From positions 1-64,000 of the forward strand of contig NZ_BARG01000088.1 in assembly GCF_000376565.1 (NCBI RefSeq): 64,000 bases of DNA, given 5' to 3'. The notes beneath the pieces are model-generated. The model searched no databases. It saw only the letters and a program-made list of their open reading frames with translations, and was not told where the DNA came from. Source of the DNA: Streptomyces hokutonensis. Lineage in GTDB: Bacteria; Actinomycetota; Actinomycetes; Streptomycetales; Streptomycetaceae. Each line of letters starts with the position of its first letter. The stretch's first letter is position 1. Both the position numbers and the translations under genes were made by a program. This document shows positions 24,458-33,554 of this stretch, piece after piece.

Positions 24458-27336
24458 CCGCGGTTGCCACCCGTGGCGCCCGACCGGTCGAAGCCCAGGA
24501 GGACCTTGCTGATCGACTGGCCGGCCCTGACCGCACCGAGGTTCACGGTCACCTGGTTCCAGGTGTCCAGGGTGAGGTGCCCGCACTGCCGGGCCGGATG
24601 GACCCCGTTGCCGGACTGGTCGGTGGCGCCCGAGTCCCTCAGGTTGCTGCCGTCGGTGAAGACCAGGTCGACGGCGACGCAGGTGCTGTTGTCCGAACCG
24701 GCGTCCACCCAGGGGGTGGTGGCGTTGGACTGCGGGAAGATCCAGTAGCTGAGCGCGGTGTCGCCGCGGACGGTGAGCGGCGCGCCGTTGAAGCCGTAGA
24801 CCTGCATGTAGGCGTGGTCGTACGGACCGCCGTCGGCGCGGCCCGAGTACATCAGCGACGTGTCGCCGGTGTGGGCCTGTTCACCGGTGCGCAGGGTTGC
24901 CTGGGGGCCGGTGAGACCGCAGCACAGGCCGGTGATGCCGTAGTTGCCGTCTCCGTGGGTGTCGACGTTGTCGACGGTGTCGGTCCAGGTCGGCTGGGGC
25001 TGCCCGGTCTCGAAGCCCGTGGTGAGCGCGGTGGTCGTCGCGGACTCGGCCGGCTGGGACAGCTCGTGCTGGATGGTGGCCTCGGTGGTACCCGCCGGCG
25101 CGAAGTCGATCGTCTCGCCAACGGCTGTGCGCAACTTGATGGTTGTGCCCGAGAGGGTCCCCTTGTGGACGCCGTTCGCGTAGTACTCCACGGACTTGCC
25201 GGGCCAGGGGCTGGTGAAGGTGAGGTCGCCGCCGGACCTGCTGGTGATGCGGGCGTACTCGACGGCGTTGCTCCGGATGCTGCTGGACACCTCGAAGTCG
25301 CCGTAGGCGAGCAGGCCGCCGAACTTGGCGTTGGAGTCGGTGGGCCAGTTCGGGAAGACCTTGATGTCGTGCTGGGCGGACTGCAGGAGCATCTCGTCGA
25401 GTCCCGAGGTGGTGACGTTGAGGTTCTCGATGCCGCCGCCGTAGTGGTGCACCGCCATGTTCGGATAGGAGTAGGCGGTGGCCTCGGAGTGCAACTCGTC
25501 CATCAGGGTGCTGGGGTTGTAGCCGACCATCGCCGCCGCCGCGTACAGGGTGGCCGGGGAGTTGTCGCTGTGCCAGTTGTTCAGCTGCTCGACGGTGTTG
25601 CGCGCGGTCGCGAGCAGGGCGGCGGAGCTGTTCAACCCCACTTGCAGGCCCGGGTAGACGGCCTGAATGGCGACATCGTTGCCGTCGGTGACCCAGCCGG
25701 AGCCCTCGGAGGTCTGCCGGAAGACCGTCTGGCCGTTCCGCGTCATCGTGGGCAGCGGCGCGAGGTGGCTGTCGATGTGCTGCCAGGCGGGGATCTGCGA
25801 GCCGTTGATGTGCAGGTCCTTGCTCATGTCGATCAGGCCCTGGAACAGCAGGTGCACCAGGCCGAGGGACAGGATGCTGTTGGTCTGCGGGTAGACGCCG
25901 CCTTCCTGCGGGGCGTCGTTCTCGATGATGTAGGTGCCCGTGGTCGCGTCCCAGGTCAGGTAGTCCTGCCAGAACAGTCCGACCTGCTGGAGGTAGGGGA
26001 GGACCTTGCGCGCGTAGGAGGCGCTGCGCGTGTACTCGTACTTCATGACCATGTCGCTGGCGAAGTTCACGGCGTCGGACTTCTGGTTGTACAGGTCGTC
26101 CGCCGCGCTGGTGCCGTTGGGCGAGATGCCCACGGGGTAGAGCAGGCCCTTGTATCCGGCTGCCGCGGCCTTCGCCTTGCCTCTCGGTATCCAGTCCAGG
26201 ATCGGGTCGTCGTAACTGCCCATCTGGGCAACGTGGTTGGTGGAGAGCGAGGGGTAGAACGCCGCCTCGTAGTTGTAGTTGGCGTGGTAGTCGCCGTACC
26301 AATTCATGGGCCCGGTGGTCCAGTTGCCCCACAGGCCCGGGGCGTACTTCCCGGCGCGCGAGACCGAGCCGAGGAGATAGAGCGAGCCGTACCAGCTCTT
26401 CTCCACCGCCTGATCCGGGATCTGCACGAACGACCGGGACCAGTAGGCACGCCACCAGGACTCGTGGGCCGCGTACAGCTTGGCCAGCTCGGTCCGGGTG
26501 AGCGCGGCTGCCGTCGCGTGCGCGACGGACTCGTAGCGAGGCGTGTCATGGCTGCTCTGGATCGCCGCGGCGAGGGTGTAGGTCACGCCGGGCTCGAGGG
26601 TGAGGCTGATCCGGTTGCCCGCCGGTCTCGCGGTCGTGCCGCGCACGCTGGTCGCGATGCGGGCGTGCGGGTTGCCGGACGCGTCGGTGGTGCCTGCCTG
26701 TACGTCGGCGTCAAGTACCCCCTTGCTGCTGGAAGTTGGCGGAGTCTTCCCGAGGCCGTCCTGCACGGTGACGGTCGCGTCCTGGGTGCGGGAGCCGGAC
26801 AGCCGCAGGGTGGTGACGAACAGGTTCTCGGTGGCGGAGACCCAACTCCTGGACGAGAGCGTCTGGTTGCCGAGGGTGTAGGTGCCCTCGACCTGTGCCC
26901 GGGCGATGTTCTGTACGACGTGATGGCCGGCGCCGGCCAGCCCCGGGACGGCGAGCACGATCCGACCCAGCGGTTCGATGCCGTTGGTCGCGGTGGAGAA
27001 GAAGTCGTTCTTGCCGAGATAGAAGGTCTGGTCGTCGATGGAGCCGCCGACCGCGACACCGACGTCACCGTTGCCCATGAGCGGCGCGTCGACCGTCTCG
27101 CCGTTCGACAGGACGGTGGGCGGGGAGTCCCACTCGCCCTTGAACTGCGCGACGGTACGCAGGGCTTGGGCCGCCGTGGGATCGGAGACGGTCTGTACGG
27201 CAGCCGTCGCGGACGGGCCGCTTTGAAGGGTGGTCAGGCCGATGGCCACGAGGGCCGAGGCCAGCAGGGTGCTGATGCGTCTCCGGTAGCGAAGTGAGGA
27301 AGCCACCACGGTGTGACCTTTCTGTTCGTCCTTCAT
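24430..27336 (-). CDS. Secreted (alpha/alpha)6-barrel glycoside hydrolase, GH95-like
   Basis: A 968-residue exported enzyme. A signal peptide (basic start, hydrophobic LLASALVAIGLTTL, cleavage near SATA-A) is followed by a beta-rich N-terminal region (about 50-290; GNGDVGVAVGGSIDDQTFYLGKNDFF). A helical barrel follows (about 300-700; GLWGNWTTGPMNWYGDYHANYN resembles the GH95 pattern), then a C-terminal jelly-roll, CBM-like domain (about 790-968). It probably cleaves a plant or fungal glycan side chain outside the cell. The fold is likely; the GH95 (fucosidase/galactosidase) assignment is tentative. ATG 27336 overlaps the kinase stop (ATGA). GTG 27309, with AAAGG upstream, is an alternative giving a shorter signal peptide. 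It is the last gene of the sugar operon. Confidence 0.75.
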   Translation of the reverse strand: MKDEQKGHTVVASSLRYRRRISTLLASALVAIGLTTLQSGPSATAAVQTVSDPTAAQALRTVAQFKGEWDSPPTVLSNGETVDAPLMGNGDVGVAVGGSIDDQTFYLGKNDFFSTATNGIEPLGRIVLAVPGLAGAGHHVVQNIARAQVEGTYTLGNQTLSSRSWVSATENLFVTTLRLSGSRTQDATVTVQDGLGKTPPTSSSKGVLDADVQAGTTDASGNPHARIATSVRGTTARPAGNRISLTLEPGVTYTLAAAIQSSHDTPRYESVAHATAAALTRTELAKLYAAHESWWRAYWSRSFVQIPDQAVEKSWYGSLYLLGSVSRAGKYAPGLWGNWTTGPMNWYGDYHANYNYEAAFYPSLSTNHVAQMGSYDDPILDWIPRGKAKAAAAGYKGLLYPVGISPNGTSAADDLYNQKSDAVNFASDMVMKYEYTRSASYARKVLPYLQQVGLFWQDYLTWDATTGTYIIENDAPQEGGVYPQTNSILSLGLVHLLFQGLIDMSKDLHINGSQIPAWQHIDSHLAPLPTMTRNGQTVFRQTSEGSGWVTDGNDVAIQAVYPGLQVGLNSSAALLATARNTVEQLNNWHSDNSPATLYAAAAMVGYNPSTLMDELHSEATAYSYPNMAVHHYGGGIENLNVTTSGLDEMLLQSAQHDIKVFPNWPTDSNAKFGGLLAYGDFEVSSSIRSNAVEYARITSRSGGDLTFTSPWPGKSVEYYANGVHKGTLSGTTIKLRTAVGETIDFAPAGTTEATIQHELSQPAESATTTALTTGFETGQPQPTWTDTVDNVDTHGDGNYGITGLCCGLTGPQATLRTGEQAHTGDTSLMYSGRADGGPYDHAYMQVYGFNGAPLTVRGDTALSYWIFPQSNATTPWVDAGSDNSTCVAVDLVFTDGSNLRDSGATDQSGNGVHPARQCGHLTLDTWNQVTVNLGAVRAGQSISKVLLGFDRSGATGGNRGYVDDLRIG

Positions 27337-28253
27337 CCGGGGCCCTCACCGCACGCCGTGGCCAGGTAGGCCGCGCCGAGCAGCGGGGCTTGAGTCGGTT
27401 GCTGCGCCGGGGTGATGAGGATGCGTCGGTTGCGTTCCGGGTCGGCTTCGACGAGCCCCGCCCGCAGCGGTTCGGCCACGAGATCCCAGGCGCCCGCGAT
27501 GGCACCCCCGACCACGAGAACGGTCGGTTCGAAGGCCGCGAGCGACGGGCCCAGCACCCGTCCCAGGGCGCTGAACGTCTCGGCGAACACATCGGCCGCC
27601 GCTTCGTCGCCCTCCCGTGCCCGCCGCGCGATCTCGCGAACGTCGGGCGGCGAGGCGCCGGTGGCCCGCGCGTATGCCCGCCGCAGGGCACGCCTGGACA
27701 CCGTCTCCTCGACCGGCCCGCCCGCGTACCGCAAGGTGTGGACCCGGCCCTCGGGCGGGATCCCGGGCCCCTGCCGCACGATGCGGCCGTCCCGCAGGAA
27801 GCAGGAACCCACGCCGGTGCCGAGAGTGATCCCGACGACGGACCGGTGCCCGCGCGCCGCCCCGGCCCACCACTCACCGAGCACGAACGCGTCCGCGTCG
27901 TTCCAGAAACTGACCGCGGTGGCGCCGGGCAGCGCGGCCGTCAGGGCGGTACGGAGATCGAAGTCCCGCAGGGCGTCGAACTTGCCCACCCCTTCGTACC
28001 GCCCGAGCCCGCGCTCGTAGTCGAAGGGACCGGGCAGCGCCACGGCCCACGGCCCCGAGCCGTCGGTGGCCAGGCGCCGCGCGCATCGGACGAGGGCGGA
28101 CAGTATCTCGTCGACACTTCCGTCGCCGTCCATCGGCTCACTGAACGCCCGTCCGGACCGCAGACCGCGCGTCCCGATGTCCACACACGCCGACGTCACA
28201 TGCGTACCGCCGACCTCCAGCACCGGAACGACACTCCCGTCCCCGGGACTCAT
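27333..28253 (-). CDS. ROK-family sugar kinase
   Basis: A 306-residue kinase of the ROK (repressor, ORF, kinase) family, phosphorylating a hexose released by the operon's hydrolases. Seen: N-terminal phosphate loop VLEVGGTHVTSACVDIG, FWNDADAFVLGEWW with the catalytic-type Asp, LGTGVGSCFLRDGRIV, and a late VLVVGGAIAGAWDLV. The zinc-binding C-x-C-G-x-x-G-C-x-E motif found in many ROK kinases is missing, and the E-x-G-H block reads EGRVH. It may therefore be a divergent, zinc-free glucokinase or fructokinase type. The start overlaps the upstream stop (ATGA) and its own stop overlaps the next start, indicating tight coupling. Confidence 0.85.
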   Translation of the reverse strand: MSPGDGSVVPVLEVGGTHVTSACVDIGTRGLRSGRAFSEPMDGDGSVDEILSALVRCARRLATDGSGPWAVALPGPFDYERGLGRYEGVGKFDALRDFDLRTALTAALPGATAVSFWNDADAFVLGEWWAGAARGHRSVVGITLGTGVGSCFLRDGRIVRQGPGIPPEGRVHTLRYAGGPVEETVSRRALRRAYARATGASPPDVREIARRAREGDEAAADVFAETFSALGRVLGPSLAAFEPTVLVVGGAIAGAWDLVAEPLRAGLVEADPERNRRILITPAQQPTQAPLLGAAYLATACGEGPG

Positions 28254-29953
28254 CGCACCAGCGCCTTCACACAGCGCACCGGCCCCGCGCCGAGGGCCCG
28301 CACCCGGTAGGCACCGACCGAGGCGGGCACGGTCAGCGTCTCGGCGTAGGCCAGCTCGAAGGAGTGCCCGCCGCTCGTCTCCAGGAGGATGCCGTCCCCC
28401 TCGACGACATTGAGGACGTGGAAGCGGTCGTCCGTGTCGTCGTCCACGACGGCGTCCGGTGCCAGTTCGAGGCGCCGGACCTCGAAGAACATCTCCGGGA
28501 GCCGCCCGATGACGTCCTCCCGCCAGCCCTCGCCCGAGCGCAGGGTGCGCGGCTGCTGGACCAGGTCCCTCGCCACCGCTTCGCCCGACCGGTCGGCATC
28601 GAGGTTCTCGAAGGCGTGGTCCACGTGCACCGGCCGCCGCTTCCCCGCGCGGTCGGTGCGCAGCCAGTCGTAGAAGCGAAGGCTGTAGAGGTAGGGCGTC
28701 GCGCTGATTTCGAGTACGACATTGCCCTCGCCGCTGCCGTGCGGGGTGCCGCCCGGGATGAGGAAGAGCTGGTGCGGGTCGGCGGGGAAGGTCTGGACGT
28801 GGCGCTCGATGTCGAACGGCACGCCGTCGTGGAACGCCCGGTCCGCCTCGCTCCGGAAGGCCGCCAGGTCGGCGCCCTCGCGCAGACCGAGGAAGACCTT
28901 GCGGCCTGGTCCGCCGAGCATCATGTAGTACGTCTCGTGCTGGGTGTACGGCCATCCGAACACCCGCCGCATGTAGTCGGATCGGGGATGGCAGTGGATG
29001 GACAGGTTGCCGCCGCCGACGGTGTCGAGATAGTCGAAGCGGATCGGGAACGAGGTGCCGAACGTCGCGTGCACGTCCTCGCCGAGGATGTCCTCGGGGT
29101 GCAGCGCCACCAGCGCCTGGAGCGGGACTTCGACGCGCGGGCCGTCCGGTGTGCCGACGAGGATGCCGCTCTCCGGTGCGATGAGCTCGTAGCCCAGCGC
29201 GGTGTTGGCCGCCTCGCGGTTGAAGCCGAGCTGTTCCTGGGCCCAATGCCCGCCCCAGGACGTGGTGTTGAAGGTGGGCCGGGTCCGGAACGGCCGCCCG
29301 GCCAGACCGGCGAGCGCCTCGCGCAGCACGGGGCCCGCCAACCAGGCCGGATCCTGCGGCTGTTGGGTGTCCAGCCACAGGTCGACACCACCGACGAGCG
29401 TGTCGCGATGCCGGTCCAGGACGGGCCAGTCGATGTAGAACAGCCGCCGGGTCGTACCCGCTCCGGTACCGGCCGGCTGCCCCAGATTGCCGCCGCTCCC
29501 ACCGGTGATCCCGGCCTCGGCATGGCGTTTGGGCAGGTCCGCGTACCAGAGCAGGTCGTACGGCACCAGGGCCGCGCCCGGTCCGAAGACGACGGTGACG
29601 GAGTCGGCGCGGGCCTCGGGCGCGGGCAACTCGGCGAAGAATTCGGCGAGGCCCGCTTGGGACAAGGGGGCGAAGTCCGGGTCGTCCGCCAGTACCGCGG
29701 ACGCGGTGAGGGCGAGGATGTCCGGCCAGGGAGCGAAGTGCTCGCGCATGTCGATCTGCTTGGCCGTGATGTCGAGCGCGGCCAGCGCGTCGCGGATACC
29801 GGCGGCCACCGTCTCCCAGTCGACGGCCACCGGGCCGTCGACGGCGAGGACCAGCCCGGGCGTGAGGGCGGCGACCGCCGCCCGGTATCCGAGGCCGACC
29901 TCTCCTGTGATGCTGTGGCACGGCTCGGCTTCGTAGCCGCGAACTGTCGGCAT
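28250..29953 (-). CDS. Class I mannose-6-phosphate isomerase-like cupin protein
   Basis: A 567-residue protein. The central and C-terminal parts have phosphomannose-isomerase-like metal ligands: H-C-H in NLSIHCHPRSDYM, a His-Glu in TQHETYYMM, and a histidine in IPGGTPHGSGEGN. The N-terminal 200 residues (GPVAVDWETVAAGI...) contain sugar-kinase- or transferase-like pieces that I cannot assign. It probably interconverts mannose-type and fructose-type phosphates after uptake, next to the ROK kinase whose start overlaps its stop (ATGA). The gap to the upstream hydrolase is 38 bases. At about 570 residues it is longer than classical ManA (about 390), so a fused domain is likely. Confidence 0.75.
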   Translation of the reverse strand: MPTVRGYEAEPCHSITGEVGLGYRAAVAALTPGLVLAVDGPVAVDWETVAAGIRDALAALDITAKQIDMREHFAPWPDILALTASAVLADDPDFAPLSQAGLAEFFAELPAPEARADSVTVVFGPGAALVPYDLLWYADLPKRHAEAGITGGSGGNLGQPAGTGAGTTRRLFYIDWPVLDRHRDTLVGGVDLWLDTQQPQDPAWLAGPVLREALAGLAGRPFRTRPTFNTTSWGGHWAQEQLGFNREAANTALGYELIAPESGILVGTPDGPRVEVPLQALVALHPEDILGEDVHATFGTSFPIRFDYLDTVGGGNLSIHCHPRSDYMRRVFGWPYTQHETYYMMLGGPGRKVFLGLREGADLAAFRSEADRAFHDGVPFDIERHVQTFPADPHQLFLIPGGTPHGSGEGNVVLEISATPYLYSLRFYDWLRTDRAGKRRPVHVDHAFENLDADRSGEAVARDLVQQPRTLRSGEGWREDVIGRLPEMFFEVRRLELAPDAVVDDDTDDRFHVLNVVEGDGILLETSGGHSFELAYAETLTVPASVGAYRVRALGAGPVRCVKALVR

Positions 29954-29991
29954 GACGGTCTCGGCCTTTCTGTGAGTGTGGCGCTGGTCGC

Positions 29992-32649
29992 TCAAGAGAC
30001 CGGTCCGAGCTGCGTGAGCGTGCCGACGCCCTCGACGGACAGGGCGGTCGGCAGCGGAGCGGTGTCGCCGGTCGCGAAGGTCGGGTTGATGTCGAACAGG
30101 GCCGACAGCACCGCCTCGGCTCCGGCCGCGCCCGCGATGTTGTCGCGGACGGCGGTGCCCCGCTCGGCCACCTGGGCACGGTGCCGCCCGTCCGGACCGG
30201 TGACGATCTCCATGGCCTGCCCCCACAGCCCGCCCGACGCGGCGGAGGAGAGGTCGCGCAGGAGAGCGGTCGCCCGGTCGCGGTAGCCGAGGCGGGCCAG
30301 GCCGTGGGCGGTGACGCCGGGCCAGGCGGCGAAGGCGCCCGCCGCGCCGTGGTCGGGACGGTCGGAGGCGGCGGCGATCGGATCGTCGGGACTCAGCGCC
30401 CGCATCCAACCGCCCACCAGCAGACGGTCGTTGACGAAGTCGGCCATCTCCCGCCGTGTCCCGTCCGGGAGTTCGCGGTGCAGGGCCGCCGCGACCAGAC
30501 CGAAGTCCAGACAGTGCCCGATCGTGTCGGTCCCGTCCGGCCGGAGGATCCGCCAGCGGCCCGATCCGGCGTACAAGTCCACGAGTGCGGCGGCCAGTTG
30601 ACCGGCCTCGGCCTCGGTCCGCTCGGCCTCCTCCGTGCGGCCCAGCCGTCGGTACAGTCCGGCGAGCGAGCGCGTCGAGGCGACGTAGGCACCGTTGAAG
30701 GAGGCGACGACACCGGTGTAGGTGGGCACACACTCCAGCAACTGCCATGGATCGTCACCGAAGTCGGCGAGCACGCCCCCGGTGGCCGGGTTGCGGCGCT
30801 CGCGCCAGCCAAGACCGAGCCGTTCCAAGTGGGCGAGGACCGTGCTCCCGCCGGTCGTCTCGTCGAGGAAGGCGAAGTCGCCGGTGACACAGACGTAGTG
30901 CTCGATCAGCCGGAACAGGGCGTAGTCGGTGGAGCTGTAGGCATTGCCCAGGGGCCCGCCGCTGAGGTTCTCGACACCGAAGGAGTCCCGGTAGGGACCG
31001 GCCAGGACCCGCAACAGCCAGGCACGCAGGCCCGCCGGCTCCAGCAGGGCGTACAGGCGGCTCCACTCGCAGTGGTCCCAGAAGTAGGTCGTGGTCGGGC
31101 CGAGTCGGGGGCCGCCGGTGAGGAACACCGGCTCGCCTGGACGGATACGGGTGTTGCGCAGGTACAGCGCCTGCAGCGCGCCCATGTAGTAGGTGCGCGC
31201 GAGTCCGGCGTCCTCGGTGGTGAAGGTCGGCAGGTGCCCGGAGAAGTCGGGGTTGCCGGGGGTGAAGATGTTGGCCCACAGCCGCCGCCACCCGTCCTCC
31301 CCGGCCCGCGCCGTCACCTCGAAGTCCGCGGCGGCGGCACGGGCTTGGGCGGAGACGGCGTCCGCGTCGGCTCCGTACGCGCAGACGATCCCGAGGGTCA
31401 CGCGCCCGCCGGGTTCGATCCGTCGGGTCCAGGTGGCCCGGCCGCCGGCGCCCGTGGCCCGGAGTTCGGCGGGTGGTCCGGCAAAGGCGTGGACGGCGCG
31501 CGCCGGTGACCGCGAGTCCGCGAAGGCGACCGTGCCGTCCTCGACACGGGACGTCCAGCGCTGGGACTCCGTCCAGTGCCGGGTGCGGGCGATCTCGGCG
31601 CCCGCGAGCCGCAGTACGACGTGGTCGGCCTCCACCTGTATACGCATCCGGCGCCAGGCCCCGACGGGGAGTTCGGCGTCGGTGAACTCCCGCTCGCCCG
31701 TGATGCCGAGCCACAACCGGCCGTCCTCGACACCGATCTGCAGCGAGTCGGGGTGGTTGCCGTGGGTGAGCACGGTCCCGGACTGGCCCGCCGCGTCGAG
31801 CCGCAGCTCGAAGCCGATCGTCAGGCCGGGGGAGAGGGCGAAGGGGGCGAGCGTCGTCTCGCCGTCGGGCGTCAGCGGGATCGGCTCGTCGGCGGCCCGC
31901 AGGATCACCTCGCCGTCGGCGCCCGCCACCCGCAGCCCGCGTACGGCTCCTGCGACACCGGCGCGCGGCTCCGGAGGCTTGTCGTGGCTGACGTGTGCCG
32001 GGAGGGCGTCGTCCAGGAGCATCGGGCCGTGGTCCTCGTCGCGCTGGATGCCGGGGATCCGGGGCTTGCCGAGGCGGAGGCGCCGGGACGCGGGGGAGAG
32101 GAGGTAGTGCGGCTCGCCTCCTCCCGTTGTGGCCCGGATGCGCTCAAGTGCCATGAAATCGTGGTGCGTTCCGTGGTTCCACGGGCCGTCGTACAGCCAG
32201 CCGTAGCCGACGTCGGAGTGGGCGGCCATCGCGAAGAGGTCCTGGGTCAGCTCGACGGTCCGGGCCTCGGCGCTGTCGTTGGTGACCTCGATCCGCCACA
32301 GGAGCAGATCCCGGTTGAGGGCCATGCGGGTGTCGGTGGTCACCAACAGGCCGTCCGCGCCGCGGTGTTCGCGCAGGACGCCCCACGGCTTCCACAAGAA
32401 CCTTTGCGCCGCCGGGACTTGGCCGTCGACGCGCAGTTCGCCGGTGTGGTAGCCGAAGGTGAACGGCGGGGCGGCCAGCCAGGACAGGGAGGTCAGGTCG
32501 TGGTTGACGTGGGCCTGGCCCCGCTGGTTGCGCAGGGAGGGGAGATGCGCGATCTCGTCGGCGCCGACCCAGTGCCCGGCGACGTCGGCGAGGTCCGGTA
32601 CGCCCGTCCCGCCGATGCCCACGCTCAACTCGTCGGTCTTCGTGGTCAC
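29992..32649 (-). CDS. Cytoplasmic glycoside hydrolase with concanavalin-like insert
   Basis: An 885-residue enzyme without a signal peptide. The N-terminal beta domain (about 20-200; LTSLSWLAAPPFTFGYHTGELRVDGQ) resembles the one in amylo-alpha-1,6-glucosidase/MGH1-like hydrolases. A laminin-G/concanavalin-like region follows (about 235-400; GLTIGFELRLDAAGQSGTVL, WRRMRIQVEADHVVLRLAG). The catalytic (alpha/alpha)6 barrel spans about 470-870 and includes GPTTTYFWDHCEWSRLYALLEP. It probably hydrolyses an imported oligosaccharide. GTG 32649 overlaps the permease stop (GTGA). The barrel assignment is good; the substrate is unknown. Confidence 0.75.
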   Translation of the reverse strand: MTTKTDELSVGIGGTGVPDLADVAGHWVGADEIAHLPSLRNQRGQAHVNHDLTSLSWLAAPPFTFGYHTGELRVDGQVPAAQRFLWKPWGVLREHRGADGLLVTTDTRMALNRDLLLWRIEVTNDSAEARTVELTQDLFAMAAHSDVGYGWLYDGPWNHGTHHDFMALERIRATTGGGEPHYLLSPASRRLRLGKPRIPGIQRDEDHGPMLLDDALPAHVSHDKPPEPRAGVAGAVRGLRVAGADGEVILRAADEPIPLTPDGETTLAPFALSPGLTIGFELRLDAAGQSGTVLTHGNHPDSLQIGVEDGRLWLGITGEREFTDAELPVGAWRRMRIQVEADHVVLRLAGAEIARTRHWTESQRWTSRVEDGTVAFADSRSPARAVHAFAGPPAELRATGAGGRATWTRRIEPGGRVTLGIVCAYGADADAVSAQARAAAADFEVTARAGEDGWRRLWANIFTPGNPDFSGHLPTFTTEDAGLARTYYMGALQALYLRNTRIRPGEPVFLTGGPRLGPTTTYFWDHCEWSRLYALLEPAGLRAWLLRVLAGPYRDSFGVENLSGGPLGNAYSSTDYALFRLIEHYVCVTGDFAFLDETTGGSTVLAHLERLGLGWRERRNPATGGVLADFGDDPWQLLECVPTYTGVVASFNGAYVASTRSLAGLYRRLGRTEEAERTEAEAGQLAAALVDLYAGSGRWRILRPDGTDTIGHCLDFGLVAAALHRELPDGTRREMADFVNDRLLVGGWMRALSPDDPIAAASDRPDHGAAGAFAAWPGVTAHGLARLGYRDRATALLRDLSSAASGGLWGQAMEIVTGPDGRHRAQVAERGTAVRDNIAGAAGAEAVLSALFDINPTFATGDTAPLPTALSVEGVGTLTQLGPVS

Positions 32650-33554
32650 TTGGTGGCTCCCGAGGTCAGTCCGGCGATGAACTGCTTCTGCAGCGCGAGA
32701 TAGCCGGCTACGGGGACGACCGCCGCCAGGAACATCACGCCGAACAACTGGGCGTAGTTGGTGGAGTACTGACCGACCGACAGATAGAGCCCCGTCGTGA
32801 TCGTCTGGCCGTGCAGCGGGCCGAGGATGAACTGCGGATTCATGAAGTCGTTCCAGATCCACAGCGACAGGAAGATCGTCACGGTCGCGGTGGCCGGGCG
32901 CAGCAGCGGCATGACGATCGTCCGCCAGATCCGCAGGCTGCCGGCGCCGTCCACGGTCGCGGCCTCGATGATCTCGCCGGGGATCGACCGCAGGAACCCG
33001 GAGTAGACGAACACCGCGAACGACAGATAACCGCCGCCGACGTTGGCCAGGACGAGCCCCGGATAGGTGTGGTCCAGGTGCAGAAAGGTCAGGACGCGGA
33101 TCGTGGGCAGCAGCACCACCGCGGGCGGGATCATCAGACCGGCGGCGAAGGCCGCCAGCACGATCCTGCGCAGCCGGGCCGAGCGGCGGGACAGCCAGAA
33201 GCTGAGCGCCGCGCCCAGCGGGATGATCAGCAGCACCGAAACAGCCACGGTGACCGCCGAGTTGGTCAGCCCGATCTGGACGATCCGGTCGGGGCGGGCG
33301 AGCGCGTCCGACAGGTTGTGGGTGGTCGGCGGGACCGGGGGAGCCGTCGGATCGCGGACGATCTGGTCCTGGGTCTTGAACGCGTTGACGATCGTCAGAT
33401 AGACCGGGCTGACGAAGGCCAGCGTGAGCAGCGCGGCTGCCACGAGGTGTCCGCGCCCGGCCCAGGGGCGGCGGCTCCCGCGCCGAGCCGGTACGGGCGG
33501 AGGTGCCGTAGTCCGCCCGTGTGTCATGGGCCGGTGCGAGGTCGACGTGCTCAC
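32646..33554 (-). CDS. Sugar ABC transporter permease, MalG type
   Basis: A 302-residue inner-membrane protein with about six hydrophobic segments and the permease EAA loop (EIIEAATVDGAGSLRIWRTI, with the conserved Gly), which contacts the ATPase. It belongs to the carbohydrate-uptake-1 family, MalG half. The GTG start overlaps the stop of the partner permease (GTGA), and its own stop overlaps the hydrolase start. It works with the binding protein and permease upstream. No ATPase gene is present, so a shared MsiK-type ATPase is presumed, as known for Streptomyces sugar importers. Confidence 0.92.
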   Translation of the reverse strand: MSTSTSHRPMTHGRTTAPPPVPARRGSRRPWAGRGHLVAAALLTLAFVSPVYLTIVNAFKTQDQIVRDPTAPPVPPTTHNLSDALARPDRIVQIGLTNSAVTVAVSVLLIIPLGAALSFWLSRRSARLRRIVLAAFAAGLMIPPAVVLLPTIRVLTFLHLDHTYPGLVLANVGGGYLSFAVFVYSGFLRSIPGEIIEAATVDGAGSLRIWRTIVMPLLRPATATVTIFLSLWIWNDFMNPQFILGPLHGQTITTGLYLSVGQYSTNYAQLFGVMFLAAVVPVAGYLALQKQFIAGLTSGATK

